DNA of 19,717 bases from an uncultured Eubacteriales bacterium (GTDB lineage Bacteria; Bacillota; Clostridia; Oscillospirales; Acutalibacteraceae): positions 1 to 19,717 of the forward strand of contig ONSE01000007.1 of NCBI GenBank assembly GCA_900320415.1, given 5' to 3'. The notes under the pieces were generated by a model, which was not told where the DNA came from, ran no database searches, and worked only from the letters and a program-made list of their open reading frames with translations. Below, one piece after another: positions 6,567 through 15,488 of this stretch; within the stretch, counting starts at the first letter, position 1, and every line of letters begins with the position of its first letter. The position numbers and the translations under genes were made by a program.

Positions 6567-7397
6567 ATGAAATCACTCAAACCGAGATTGCTCACGGCGG
6601 CAATCGGCATCCCCTTTGTCGTTCTGGTCATCTTTTTGTCGGAGCTTTGGCGTCCCACGGTGCATCTGATTGTCGGGGCGGTGACAGCGTTGATGATTTG
6701 TGAATATCTCCACGCGAATAAGCTGCTGAAGGTTGTTCCTCTTTCCGTCAGCTGCATCGCCGCCGCGTTCCTGCTGACGACGCTGTGTACCACGCCCTAT
6801 GTGTTTTTGGTGCTGTTCGCGTTCATGACCGCGGTTTTTGTGAGCATAATCGCGCTGCACAGGACGCTGAGCTTTCCTCAGCTCGCCTACGCGGGCTTCG
6901 GCACGCTGCTGATCTCGTTCGGCATGAGTGCCATGGTGCTCGCCTGCTCCAATCCCGTCAGCGTCACCTTCTTTTTCTTTGTGGTGCTGATGCTTCCGTG
7001 GATGGCGGACGCGGGCGGCTTTTTTGTGGGCGCGAGTATGGGCAGACACAAGCTCTGCCCCGAGATCAGTCCGAAAAAAACAGTGGAGGGCGCCATCGGC
7101 GGCATTTTGTTCTGCATGATCGCCGCGGTCGCTCTGGGACTGATCTACCAGTTCTGGGTGATGCCCGACGTGAGCGTGAACCTTTTCTCGCTGCTGATCG
7201 TCGGCTTTTTCGACGCCGTTCTGTCGATCGTCGGCGACCTCAGCTTCTCGCTGATCAAGCGGCACCTCGGCATCAAGGACTACGGCAGCATTTTCCCGGG
7301 GCACGGCGGTTTCCTCGACCGTTTTGACAGCATCATATTCACTGCGCCGATCGTTGTGGCAGTCGGGCAGTTTTTACCGTTTTTATCGTTAGGGTAA
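6567..7397 (+). CDS. cdsA: Phosphatidate cytidylyltransferase (CDP-diacylglycerol synthase)
   Basis: This membrane enzyme turns phosphatidic acid and CTP into CDP-diacylglycerol, the precursor of bacterial phospholipids. The 276-residue product is hydrophobic throughout, with about eight membrane segments. It ends with the full family signature at 228-254: S-L-I-K-R, four residues, K-D-Y-G, then F-P-G-H-G-G and D-R-F-D, holding the metal-binding acidic residues. The earlier MADAGGFFVG and KKTVEGAIGG blocks are also typical. AGAGGA (6553-6558) precedes the start. It is 28 bases after uppS and 5 bases before dxr, the usual order in Firmicutes. Confidence 0.97.
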   Translation: MKSLKPRLLTAAIGIPFVVLVIFLSELWRPTVHLIVGAVTALMICEYLHANKLLKVVPLSVSCIAAAFLLTTLCTTPYVFLVLFAFMTAVFVSIIALHRTLSFPQLAYAGFGTLLISFGMSAMVLACSNPVSVTFFFFVVLMLPWMADAGGFFVGASMGRHKLCPEISPKKTVEGAIGGILFCMIAAVALGLIYQFWVMPDVSVNLFSLLIVGFFDAVLSIVGDLSFSLIKRHLGIKDYGSIFPGHGGFLDRFDSIIFTAPIVVAVGQFLPFLSLG

Positions 7398-7402
7398 CAG
7401 TT

Positions 7403-8548
7403 ATGATTCAGACGATTTCCGTTTTAGGCTCCACAGGTTCCATCGGCACCCAGACGCTCGACGTGGCGGATCAGCTCGGTCTGTCCGTCTGCGCGCTGAC
7501 GGCTGCCCGTAATATTGAGCTGCTGGAGCGGCAAATCAGAAAATACAAGCCCGCTCTTGCCGTTGTATTCCATGAGGATAAGGCGGCGGAGCTGAGGAAT
7601 AATATAAAGGATACCGACACCAGGGTGCTCGCGGGCATGGAGGGACTGATCGAGGCGGCGCGGATGGAAAGCGCCGACCTCGTCCTCAATTCTGTGGTCG
7701 GTATGGTGGGACTGCAGCCCACCATCGCGGCGGCTGAGGCGAAAAAGGACATCGCCCTCGCCAACAAGGAGACACTCGTGGCAGGCGGCGACCTTGTGAC
7801 GGACGCGGTGAAGCGCAGCGGCGTGAAGCTGCTTCCGGTTGACAGCGAGCACTCAGCGATATTCCAGTGCCTGCAGGGCGCCCCGTCCAACAAGGCGCTC
7901 AAAAAACTGATTCTCACCGCCTCGGGCGGTCCGTTTTTTGGAAGGACGCGCGAGGAGCTGCGCGACGTGACGGTGGAGCAGGCGCTCAACCATCCCAACT
8001 GGAGCATGGGCGCGAAAATCACCATTGATTCCGCCTCCATGATGAACAAGGGACTGGAGATCATCGAGGCGGCGCGTTTGTTTGAGGTGGACGGCGACGA
8101 CATCGACGTGGTGGTTCACCGCGAGAGCATCATCCATTCGCTGATCGAATACACCGACAATTCGGTGATCGCCCAGCTCGGTGTACCCGATATGCGCATC
8201 CCCATCCAGTATGCCATCACCTATCCCGAGAGGTATCCCTCTCCCGTGGCGGAGCTGAGCCTGGCGCAAATCGGAAAGCTCACCTTCTTTGAGCCGGATT
8301 ACGAGACCTTTGCCTGCCTGACCGCCTGCAAGCGCGCGCTGCGCATGGGCGGCGTCGCCACGGCGATCGCCAACGGCGCCAACGAGGAGGCGAATATGCT
8401 CTTCCGTCAGGGCAAGATCAGGTTCCTGGAAATCGGCGAGCTGGTGACGGGCGCTGTGGACAGCGTCCCGAACATGACGCCGACAAAGGTGGAGGACATT
8501 CTCCTTGCGGACCGTCTGGCAAGACAGTACGTGAGGGACAGAGTATAA
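7403..8548 (+). CDS. dxr: 1-deoxy-D-xylulose 5-phosphate reductoisomerase
   Basis: DXR rearranges and reduces 1-deoxyxylulose 5-phosphate to methylerythritol 4-phosphate with NADPH and a divalent metal, the first committed MEP step and the fosmidomycin target. The 381-residue product has the NADPH loop GSTGSIG at 9-15. Metal ligands are visible in VDSEHSAIFQ (D147, E149) and in MMNKGLE (E219), matching D150, E152 and E231 of the E. coli enzyme. NHPNWSMGAKITIDSASMM and the C-terminal GVATAIANGANEEA block complete the match. The start follows AGGG (7391-7394) at the end of cdsA. With ispG 1.5 kb downstream it shows that this organism makes isoprenoids by the MEP route. Confidence 0.98.
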   Translation: MIQTISVLGSTGSIGTQTLDVADQLGLSVCALTAARNIELLERQIRKYKPALAVVFHEDKAAELRNNIKDTDTRVLAGMEGLIEAARMESADLVLNSVVGMVGLQPTIAAAEAKKDIALANKETLVAGGDLVTDAVKRSGVKLLPVDSEHSAIFQCLQGAPSNKALKKLILTASGGPFFGRTREELRDVTVEQALNHPNWSMGAKITIDSASMMNKGLEIIEAARLFEVDGDDIDVVVHRESIIHSLIEYTDNSVIAQLGVPDMRIPIQYAITYPERYPSPVAELSLAQIGKLTFFEPDYETFACLTACKRALRMGGVATAIANGANEEANMLFRQGKIRFLEIGELVTGAVDSVPNMTPTKVEDILLADRLARQYVRDRV

Positions 8549-8585
8549 GTTTTTAAAATATAAGGAGTTTCGGGCGGTTTTCTCC

Positions 8586-8602
8586 GCGCCGTCGGCGCTT
8601 TT
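8586..8602 (+). terminator. Small GC hairpin with T4 in the dxr-rseP gap (weak)
   Basis: GCGCC (8586-8590), a 3-nt loop GTC and GGCGC (8594-8598) are followed by TTTT. The stem is only 5 bp. It may be a weak attenuator or RNA-processing hairpin in the 86-bp gap, or chance in GC-rich DNA. Confidence 0.3.
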
Positions 8603-8634
8603 GCGGAATCTAATCGGGAGTTGAAAGGTATTTC

Positions 8635-10038
8635 ATGCAGATATTCATCACAATCGCATTAATCATCATCGGCGTGCTGCTGTTCGAGTTCATTATTTTC
8701 GCGCACGAGTTCGGACACTTCATCACCGCCAAGAAATCGGGCGTACAGGTCAATGAGTTCGCGCTGGGAATGGGACCGAAGCTCTTCAGCTTCAAAAAGG
8801 GCGAAACACGGTATTCACTCCGTCTGTTTCCCATCGGCGGTTTCTGCGCCATGGAGGGCGAGGACGAGGCGAGCGACAATCCGCGCGCCTTTACCAATGC
8901 AAAGGTCTGGAAGCGCATGATCATCATTGTCGCGGGCGCGTTCATGAACTTTGTCGTGGGCTTTCTGCTCATGTTCATCGTCGTCGTGCAGCAGCCTTGC
9001 TATGAGTCCACCGTAGTGGACGGCTTTTCTCCCGTCGCGTTCAGCGCGAACTGCGGCCTGCAGGAGGGGGACGAGATCACCTCCGTCAACGGCTATTCCA
9101 TCTGGAACGCCAAGGATCTGCAGTTTGCCATCCAGACGCTGCAGTGCGTGAATGTGGATCCCGCGTCGGTGGAGGTCTACAAGGAGGACTGTGCCGTGGA
9201 GGCGCGCAACGCCGCGCAGGACATCGTGGACGGCTGGAAGGACGCCTTCGGAGAGGAGATCTCCGACGATCATCTGGCGCAGCTCAACGACGCCCTGACA
9301 GAGGGACGCCGTCAGATCAACAAGGCGGAAACCAAGGAGGAGGCTAATGCCGCGATGAGGGCGGCGATCGACAGCCTTTACGCCGTCAATCACTATTCCG
9401 TAAAAAAAGCCGCAGTCTACCCCGAGATCAAGGAACGGGACGAGCGCGTGCGCTACACGGGAGATCTGACCGTAAAACGCGGAGGCGAGACGGTCGAGCT
9501 TGAGGGCGTGCAGTTCTATTCCTATTACAACAGTCAGGAGGACGCCGACGCGGGCAAGGTTTCGGTCGCGATCGACTTCTATGTCAAGCCGATCGAGAAG
9601 ACCTTCGGCACCGTGCTGCAGCAGACCGTTTCCCAGACAGCCACCATGGCGAAGACCGTGTGGCAGTCGCTGGTGATGCTGGTGCAGGGCAGGTTCACCT
9701 TCAACGATCTCTCGGGTCCCGTAGGCATCACCAGGGCGGTGTCCATGGTCGCCTCCGAGGGACTCAAGGTCAATTTTCTCAGCGCGGTCAACAACATCAT
9801 CTATATCATGGCGCTGATCACCGTCAATCTCGGCGTTGTCAATCTGCTGCCGTTCCCCGCGCTGGACGGAGGACGCTTTGTGTTCCTCCTGATCGAAGCC
9901 GTTATCCGCCGTCCGCTGCCGCGCAAATTCGAGTATGTGGTCAACGCGGCGGGACTGATCATCCTGATCGGATTTATCATTGTTATTTCAGCCAAGGACG
10001 TTTGGCAGCTCATCACGGGAACCTTCCCGAGCTTGTAG
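8635..10038 (+). CDS. rseP: Site-2 intramembrane metalloprotease (RseP/RasP family)
   Basis: Site-2 proteases cut membrane-embedded anti-sigma factors and leftover signal peptides. The 467-residue product has the zinc site HEFGH (H24, E25, H28) in the first membrane helix, then a long membrane-associated region (GMGPKLFSF, RLFPIGGFCAMEGEDE), a second helix about 94-116, and a PDZ region beginning near GLQEGDEITSVNG (141-153). The third zinc ligand lies in NLLPFPALDGGRF (D411), followed by a last helix. Oddly, the PDZ is interrupted between about 171 and 272 by a charged, mainly helical segment before DLTVKRGGE resumes the domain. This makes the protein longer than the about 420-residue B. subtilis RasP. 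Start: ATG 8635 after AAAGG. Substrate unknown. Confidence 0.94.
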   Translation: MQIFITIALIIIGVLLFEFIIFAHEFGHFITAKKSGVQVNEFALGMGPKLFSFKKGETRYSLRLFPIGGFCAMEGEDEASDNPRAFTNAKVWKRMIIIVAGAFMNFVVGFLLMFIVVVQQPCYESTVVDGFSPVAFSANCGLQEGDEITSVNGYSIWNAKDLQFAIQTLQCVNVDPASVEVYKEDCAVEARNAAQDIVDGWKDAFGEEISDDHLAQLNDALTEGRRQINKAETKEEANAAMRAAIDSLYAVNHYSVKKAAVYPEIKERDERVRYTGDLTVKRGGETVELEGVQFYSYYNSQEDADAGKVSVAIDFYVKPIEKTFGTVLQQTVSQTATMAKTVWQSLVMLVQGRFTFNDLSGPVGITRAVSMVASEGLKVNFLSAVNNIIYIMALITVNLGVVNLLPFPALDGGRFVFLLIEAVIRRPLPRKFEYVVNAAGLIILIGFIIVISAKDVWQLITGTFPSL

Positions 10039-10050
10039 CAGGAGGAAAAT

Positions 10051-11094
10051 ATGGGTAGCAAAATTCAGGTAAAAGCGGGGAACGTGCTCATCGGCGGCGG
10101 CGCTGCGGTCAGCGTGCAGTCCATGCTCAACGTCCCCTCCACAGATATCGAGGGCTCCGTCAGACAGGCGGTGGCGCTCGAGCAGGCGGGCTGTCAGATC
10201 ATCCGCGCCGCGATTCCCGATATGGACGCGGTAAGGCTGATTCCCGCCCTCAAGGAAGCCGTCAAGGCTCCCATTGTCGCGGACATTCACTTCAACTATC
10301 AGCTCGCGCTCGAGGCGTGCGCCGCGGGCGTGGACAAGATCCGCATCAACCCCGGCAACATCGGCTCCGACGACAGGGTCAAGGCGGTTGCCGACGCCTG
10401 CCGTCAGCGCGGTATTCCGATCCGTATCGGCGTGAACTCGGGTTCGCTCGAGAAGGAGATCCTCGCCAAGTACGGACACCCCACGCCGCAGGCGCTTTGC
10501 GACAGTGCTCTTTATCACGCGTCGCTGCTTGAGAAGTTCGACTTCAACGACATCGTGCTTTCCATGAAAAGCTCGACCGTCTCCACCATGATTCAGGCGT
10601 ATGAGCTGGCGTCGCAGCAGTGCGGCTATCCGCTGCACCTCGGCGTGACCGAGGCCGGCACCGAGCGCATGGGAATCATCAAATCCGCCGCGGGAATCGG
10701 CTCGCTGCTGCTGCACGGCATCGGCGACACCATCCGCGTGTCCCTGACCGCCGACCCGGTCAGGGAGGTCTACGCCGCGTACGATATCCTCCGCGCGCTG
10801 GATTTACATACAGGCGGCGTGCAGTTCGTATCCTGCCCCACCTGCGGCAGAACGAGGATCGACCTCGTGAAGATCGCGAACGAGGTGGAGGAGCGGCTGC
10901 GCGGCTGCAAGAAAAACATCAAGGTCGCCGTCATGGGCTGTGTTGTCAACGGCCCGGGAGAGGCGAAGGAAGCGGATATCGGTATCGCGGGCGGAGACGG
11001 CTGCGGACTGGTGTTCCGGAAGGGAGAAATCCTTTACAAGGTGTCCGAGGACAAGCTCGTGGACGCCTTGATGGACGAAATCGAAAAGCTCTAG
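10051..11094 (+). CDS. ispG: 4-hydroxy-3-methylbut-2-en-1-yl diphosphate synthase (GcpE)
   Basis: IspG reductively converts methylerythritol cyclodiphosphate to HMBPP, the second-last MEP step, using a [4Fe-4S] cluster. The 347-residue product has the TIM-barrel half (VSVQSMLNVPSTD, GCQIIRAAIPD, VADIHFNYQLALEA, DKIRINPGNIG, RIGVNSGSLE) and the cluster half with CPTCGR (C262, C265) and VMGCVVNGPGEAKEADIG (C297, with the conserved Glu following). It is the two-domain bacterial form. The N-terminus is short: the conserved core begins almost at the start. ATG 10051 has an ideal GGAGG 5 nt upstream. It lies 12 bases after rseP and 12 bases before polC. Confidence 0.97.
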   Translation: MGSKIQVKAGNVLIGGGAAVSVQSMLNVPSTDIEGSVRQAVALEQAGCQIIRAAIPDMDAVRLIPALKEAVKAPIVADIHFNYQLALEACAAGVDKIRINPGNIGSDDRVKAVADACRQRGIPIRIGVNSGSLEKEILAKYGHPTPQALCDSALYHASLLEKFDFNDIVLSMKSSTVSTMIQAYELASQQCGYPLHLGVTEAGTERMGIIKSAAGIGSLLLHGIGDTIRVSLTADPVREVYAAYDILRALDLHTGGVQFVSCPTCGRTRIDLVKIANEVEERLRGCKKNIKVAVMGCVVNGPGEAKEADIGIAGGDGCGLVFRKGEILYKVSEDKLVDALMDEIEKL

Positions 11095-11106
11095 AAAAGG
11101 AACTGT

Positions 11107-14100
11107 ATGAAATCATTAGGAAGCATATTCGGCTCCGTGGTGGGGGATACCAGAATCCCCCCGCATATTGCGGGCGGAGTTGTCACACGGGTGAATATCA
11201 TAAACGAGGTGCGGCAGATCACCCTCTGGGTGCATTTCCGTGAGCTGGTCGGACACGACGACCTCATGCGCACCGAGAAGCTCTATTCCAGATCGCTTGA
11301 TTCCCTGGTGGTCATCAAGCCGCATTTTGGCAGGGAGCTGTTTACCACAAAGTATTTCCCCGAGCTATATAAGGCGGTCAAGAAGGAGATCCCCTGCATC
11401 AACGGCACGCTGAACAACGCCGAGGTGAGTATGGAGGGCGACACGCTGACCATCAGCCTGCGCAACGGCGGCAAGGCGATACTGGACGCGCGCAACTTTG
11501 AGCGCGTGATCACGCGCATCATCTCCGAGATGTTCGACATGACGGTCAGGCTCCGCTATACGGGCGTCCTGGAGGTGACCGAAAACAGCCGGGAGTACCG
11601 TCAGACCATGCAGAATGCCGAGAAGCAGATCGAGCGCGAGCAACTGCGGAAGGCGGCGGAGTTCTATGAGGCTGACGAAGCGGTCAGCGAGGGCGTGAGG
11701 GCGAAGCAGGCGGAGAGATTCACAACGGAAACCGAGCTGCGCGAGGGCAGATTTGCCGTGCCGCAGCTGATTGAAAGCTCGGTCCGTCCGCTCTACGGCA
11801 GAAATATCCGCGGCAAGATGGTGCCCATCAGCTCCATCGCGGTGGATACAGGCAAGGTCGTTGTCTGGGGCGACGTCTTTGACCTCGAAAAACGCGTCAC
11901 TAAATCGGGTGACAAAAACATTTTTACCATCGATATTACCGACTACACAGGCTCCACCACCGTCAAGGTGTTCAACTCCATCCGCGAGTCCGCGTCCGTG
12001 GACACGATCCGCAAGGGAGACACCATCGTGGTGATGGGCGATGTAGAGTATGATAAATACGCGGGAGAGCTGGTTGTCAACGCGCGCGGTATCGGCACCG
12101 CGCAAAAGGTGAAGATCGTCGATAAGGCGGAAACCAAGCGCGTGGAGCTCCACCTGCATACCAATATGTCCTCGATGGACGGTCTGACCTCCGCCGGCGA
12201 TCTCGTCAGAAGGGCGGCGGAGTGGGGGCACAGAGCTATCGCCATCACCGACCACGGCGTGGCGCAGGCGTTCCCCGACGCCATGAACGCCGCCGAAAAA
12301 ATCAACAAGGACGAAGAAAAGATCAAAGTCCTCTACGGCACCGAGGCGTATTTCATTGACGATCTCGTCGAGTCCGTCGTTGGAGGGAAGGAGGAGCCGC
12401 TGAACGGCACCTTTGTCTGCTTTGACCTCGAGACGACGGGCTTTTCTCCGCTCAAGGACAGGATAACGGAAATCGGCGCCGTCAAGGTGGTCAACGGCGA
12501 GATCACGGAGGAGTTTTCCACCTTCGCCAATCCGGGAATGCCGATCCCCGCCAAGGTCGTCCAGCTCACGGGCATCAATGACGCGATGGTCAAGGACGCG
12601 CCTTCTCAGGAGGAGGCGGTCAGGGCGTTTCTGGAATTTGCCGGTGACAATGTTCTCGTCGCGCACAACGCGCCCTTTGATACCTCGTTTATCCGTAAGG
12701 CGTGCGAGAATATGGGGGAGGAGTACCGCTTCACCTCCGTTGATACGGTCGCCATTTCACGCGCGATCCTGCCCGATATCAAGAACATCAAGCTCGACAC
12801 GGTCGCGAATTACCTGCGGCTGGGCAAGTTCAATCACCACAGGGCGACCGATGACGCGGAGATCCTCTCCAGGATCTTCATCGCGCTCTGCCAAAGGCTG
12901 GAGACGGATTACGATATCCACAACACGGCGGATATCAACACCAAAATCGCGGGAGGCGACTTCAAGAAGCTCCCGATGTATCACCAGATCATTATTGCCA
13001 AAAATCAGGTCGGTCTGAAGAATCTCTATAAGCTGATTTCCCACGCCCACCTGCAAACCTACTACAAAAAGCCGCGCATCCCCAAGAGTCTGCTCGTTGA
13101 GCACAGGGAGGGACTGATCCTCGGCTCCGCCTGCTGCGCGGGACAGCTCTACAAGAAGATCCTCGAGGGCGCGCCCTGGGGAGAGATCAAGAGGATTGCC
13201 TCGTTCTACGACTATCTCGAGATCCAGCCCGCCGGCAACAACGCCTTCATGCTGCGCGACGGCACCTTCAAGAATGTGGACGAGCTCCACGAGATCGACA
13301 AGACGATCATCCGCCTGGGCAGGGAGCTGGGAAAGCCCGTCTGCGCTACCTGCGACGTCCATTTCATGGATCCTCACGACGCGGACTACCGCAAGATTCT
13401 GCAGGCGTCCATCGGCATGAAGGACGCCGACAACCAGGCACCGCTGTTTTTCCGCACCACGGCGGAAATGCTCAAGGAGTTTGAGTGGCTGGGCAAGGAG
13501 AAGGCGTATGAGGTGGTCGTCACCAACCCCAACCGTATCGCCGATATGTGCGACAGCATCCGCCCGATCCCGAAGGGCACCTTCCCTCCGAACATCGAGG
13601 GAGCGGAGGAGCAGCTCGTCAGTATCACCTGGCAGCGCGCCAAGGAAAAATACGGCGATCCTCTGCCCGACATCGTCAAGGCAAGGCTGGACAAGGAGCT
13701 GAACTCCATCACCACCTACGGCTATTCGGTGCTCTATATGACGGCGCAGAAGCTCGTTGCCGACAGTGAGGCGCACGGCTATCTTGTCGGTTCGCGTGGT
13801 TCGGTCGGTTCTTCCTTTGTCGCCACCATGTCGGGCATCTCGGAGGTCAACCCCCTCTGTCCGCACTACGTCTGCCGCAAGTGCAAGCACAGCGAGTTCA
13901 TTACCGACGGCAGCTACGGCTCGGGCTTTGACCTGCCCCACAAGAACTGCCCCAACTGCGGCACCCTGATGGATCAGGACGGCCACGAGATCCCGTTCGA
14001 AACCTTCCTCGGCTTCAAGGGCGACAAGGTTCCCGATATCGACCTGAATTTCAGCGGCGAGTACCAGTCGAAATCCCACCGCTACACCGAGGAGCTGTTC

Positions 14101-15468
14101 GGCAAGGACAATGTATTCAAGGCGGGCACCATCTCCACCGTCGCGGAAAAGACCGCCATCGGCTTCGTCAGGAAGTACCAGGAGGAGAAGAACGTCAGCT
14201 TCCACAAGGCGGAGCTGAAACGACTCGCCAAGGGCTGCACGGGCGTCAAGCGCACCACGGGTCAGCACCCCGGCGGCATGGTCGTAGTGCCGCGGACAAA
14301 TGATGTTTACGACTTCTGTCCCGTTCAGCACCCCGCCAACGATATGAACTCCGACAACATCACCACGCACTTCGATTTCCATTCGATTCACGATACGATC
14401 ACCAAGCTCGACGAGCTGGGGCACGATGTTCCGACAATTTACCATTATCTGGAAATGTTTACGGGAATCCCCGTCATGGACGTTTCCATGAGCGACGAGA
14501 AGGTGATGTCGCTGTTCACCTCTCCCGAGGCGCTCGGCGTCAAGCCCGAGGATATCGACTGTCCGCTCGGCACCTTCAGTATTCCCGAGTGCGGCACGAG
14601 CTTTGTTCTGGGAATGCTGGTCGAGGCGAAACCCAAGACCTTTACCGACCTTTTGCAGATCTCGGGACTGTCCCACGGCACCGACGTCTGGCTGGGCAAC
14701 GCGCAGGAGCTGATACACAACGGCACCTGCACCATTTCCGACGTTATCGGTACGCGTGACTCCATCATGACCTACCTGATGCACAAGGGACTGGACGAGG
14801 GTATGGCGTTCAAGATCATGGAGATCGTGCGAAAGGGAAACGCCACGAAGCTGCTCACGGAGGAGCACTTCAAGGCGATGCGGGAGCACAATGTGCCGGA
14901 GTGGTATATAGATTCCTGCATGAAAATCAAGTATATGTTCCCCAAGGCGCACGCCGCGGCGTACATGATTGCCGCGCTGCGTCTCGGGTGGTATAAGGTT
15001 CATCATCCGCTCGCGTATTACGCCGCCTACTATACGGTGCGTCCCGATTACATCGACGGCGCGGTTCTGATGCGCGGACACAAAGCCGTCAAGGAGAAGA
15101 TGAGCCAGATCAAGCGCAAAATGAGCGTCCATGAGGCTTCGGACAAGGAAGAGAAGGAGTACGTGATGTACCAGATCATCAATGAGATGTTCGCCAGAGG
15201 CATCGAGGTGCTTCCCGTTGATATCTACAAGTCGGACGCCAAAATATTTACGCTGGAAGACGGCAAAATCCGTATTCCCTTATCCTCGCTGCCGGGCGTC
15301 GGCGGGGCGGCGGCGATCTCGCTCGCTGAGGCGGGCAAGCAGGGAGAATATCTCTCGATTGAGGAGCTGCAGTCGCGGTCAAAGGTCACCAAAGCGGTGA
15401 TTGAGACCCTCCGCGAGGTGGGCGTCCTCAACGGCCTGCCGGAAAGCTCACAGATGTCGCTGTTTTAA
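11107..15468 (+). CDS. polC: DNA polymerase III alpha subunit, Gram-positive PolC type
   Basis: PolC is the replicative polymerase of Firmicutes and carries its own proofreading exonuclease. The 1453-residue product has an N-terminal domain, an OB fold (about 265-330, VVVWGDVFDLEKR...), then a PHP domain starting VELHLHT (346-352). A DnaQ-like exonuclease is inserted in the PHP domain: D440 and E442 in FDLETTG, D525 in AHNAPFD, H578 and D583 in HRATDDAE. A four-cysteine zinc site follows (C923, C926, C948, C951), then polymerase Asp residues D977 and D979 in PDIDLNFSGEYQ, the TTGQHPGGMVV loop, and a helix-hairpin-helix near the end (PGVGGAAA). Length is close to B. subtilis PolC (1437). RBS AAGGA precedes ATG 11107. 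The usual neighbour proS is absent here. Confidence 0.98.
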   Translation: MKSLGSIFGSVVGDTRIPPHIAGGVVTRVNIINEVRQITLWVHFRELVGHDDLMRTEKLYSRSLDSLVVIKPHFGRELFTTKYFPELYKAVKKEIPCINGTLNNAEVSMEGDTLTISLRNGGKAILDARNFERVITRIISEMFDMTVRLRYTGVLEVTENSREYRQTMQNAEKQIEREQLRKAAEFYEADEAVSEGVRAKQAERFTTETELREGRFAVPQLIESSVRPLYGRNIRGKMVPISSIAVDTGKVVVWGDVFDLEKRVTKSGDKNIFTIDITDYTGSTTVKVFNSIRESASVDTIRKGDTIVVMGDVEYDKYAGELVVNARGIGTAQKVKIVDKAETKRVELHLHTNMSSMDGLTSAGDLVRRAAEWGHRAIAITDHGVAQAFPDAMNAAEKINKDEEKIKVLYGTEAYFIDDLVESVVGGKEEPLNGTFVCFDLETTGFSPLKDRITEIGAVKVVNGEITEEFSTFANPGMPIPAKVVQLTGINDAMVKDAPSQEEAVRAFLEFAGDNVLVAHNAPFDTSFIRKACENMGEEYRFTSVDTVAISRAILPDIKNIKLDTVANYLRLGKFNHHRATDDAEILSRIFIALCQRLETDYDIHNTADINTKIAGGDFKKLPMYHQIIIAKNQVGLKNLYKLISHAHLQTYYKKPRIPKSLLVEHREGLILGSACCAGQLYKKILEGAPWGEIKRIASFYDYLEIQPAGNNAFMLRDGTFKNVDELHEIDKTIIRLGRELGKPVCATCDVHFMDPHDADYRKILQASIGMKDADNQAPLFFRTTAEMLKEFEWLGKEKAYEVVVTNPNRIADMCDSIRPIPKGTFPPNIEGAEEQLVSITWQRAKEKYGDPLPDIVKARLDKELNSITTYGYSVLYMTAQKLVADSEAHGYLVGSRGSVGSSFVATMSGISEVNPLCPHYVCRKCKHSEFITDGSYGSGFDLPHKNCPNCGTLMDQDGHEIPFETFLGFKGDKVPDIDLNFSGEYQSKSHRYTEELFGKDNVFKAGTISTVAEKTAIGFVRKYQEEKNVSFHKAELKRLAKGCTGVKRTTGQHPGGMVVVPRTNDVYDFCPVQHPANDMNSDNITTHFDFHSIHDTITKLDELGHDVPTIYHYLEMFTGIPVMDVSMSDEKVMSLFTSPEALGVKPEDIDCPLGTFSIPECGTSFVLGMLVEAKPKTFTDLLQISGLSHGTDVWLGNAQELIHNGTCTISDVIGTRDSIMTYLMHKGLDEGMAFKIMEIVRKGNATKLLTEEHFKAMREHNVPEWYIDSCMKIKYMFPKAHAAAYMIAALRLGWYKVHHPLAYYAAYYTVRPDYIDGAVLMRGHKAVKEKMSQIKRKMSVHEASDKEEKEYVMYQIINEMFARGIEVLPVDIYKSDAKIFTLEDGKIRIPLSSLPGVGGAAAISLAEAGKQGEYLSIEELQSRSKVTKAVIETLREVGVLNGLPESSQMSLF

Positions 15469-15471
15469 TCC

Positions 15472-15477
15472 AAGGAG
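15472..15477 (+). promoter_or_regulatory. Ribosome binding site for the TTG-started AI-2E gene
   Basis: AAGGAG ends 11 nt before TTG 15489. No in-frame ATG appears until residue 28, inside the first membrane segment region, so TTG is the best start. Confidence 0.65.
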
Positions 15478-15488
15478 TGTGAGGTCAA

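Noticed and set aside
12757..15132. A 791-codon open frame on the minus strand opposite polC, plus a 433-codon one at 11365-12666
   Set aside because: Composition is the low-complexity, His/Arg/Asp/Val-rich kind produced by reading GC-rich codons backwards. No domain is recognisable, and polC on the plus strand is certain.
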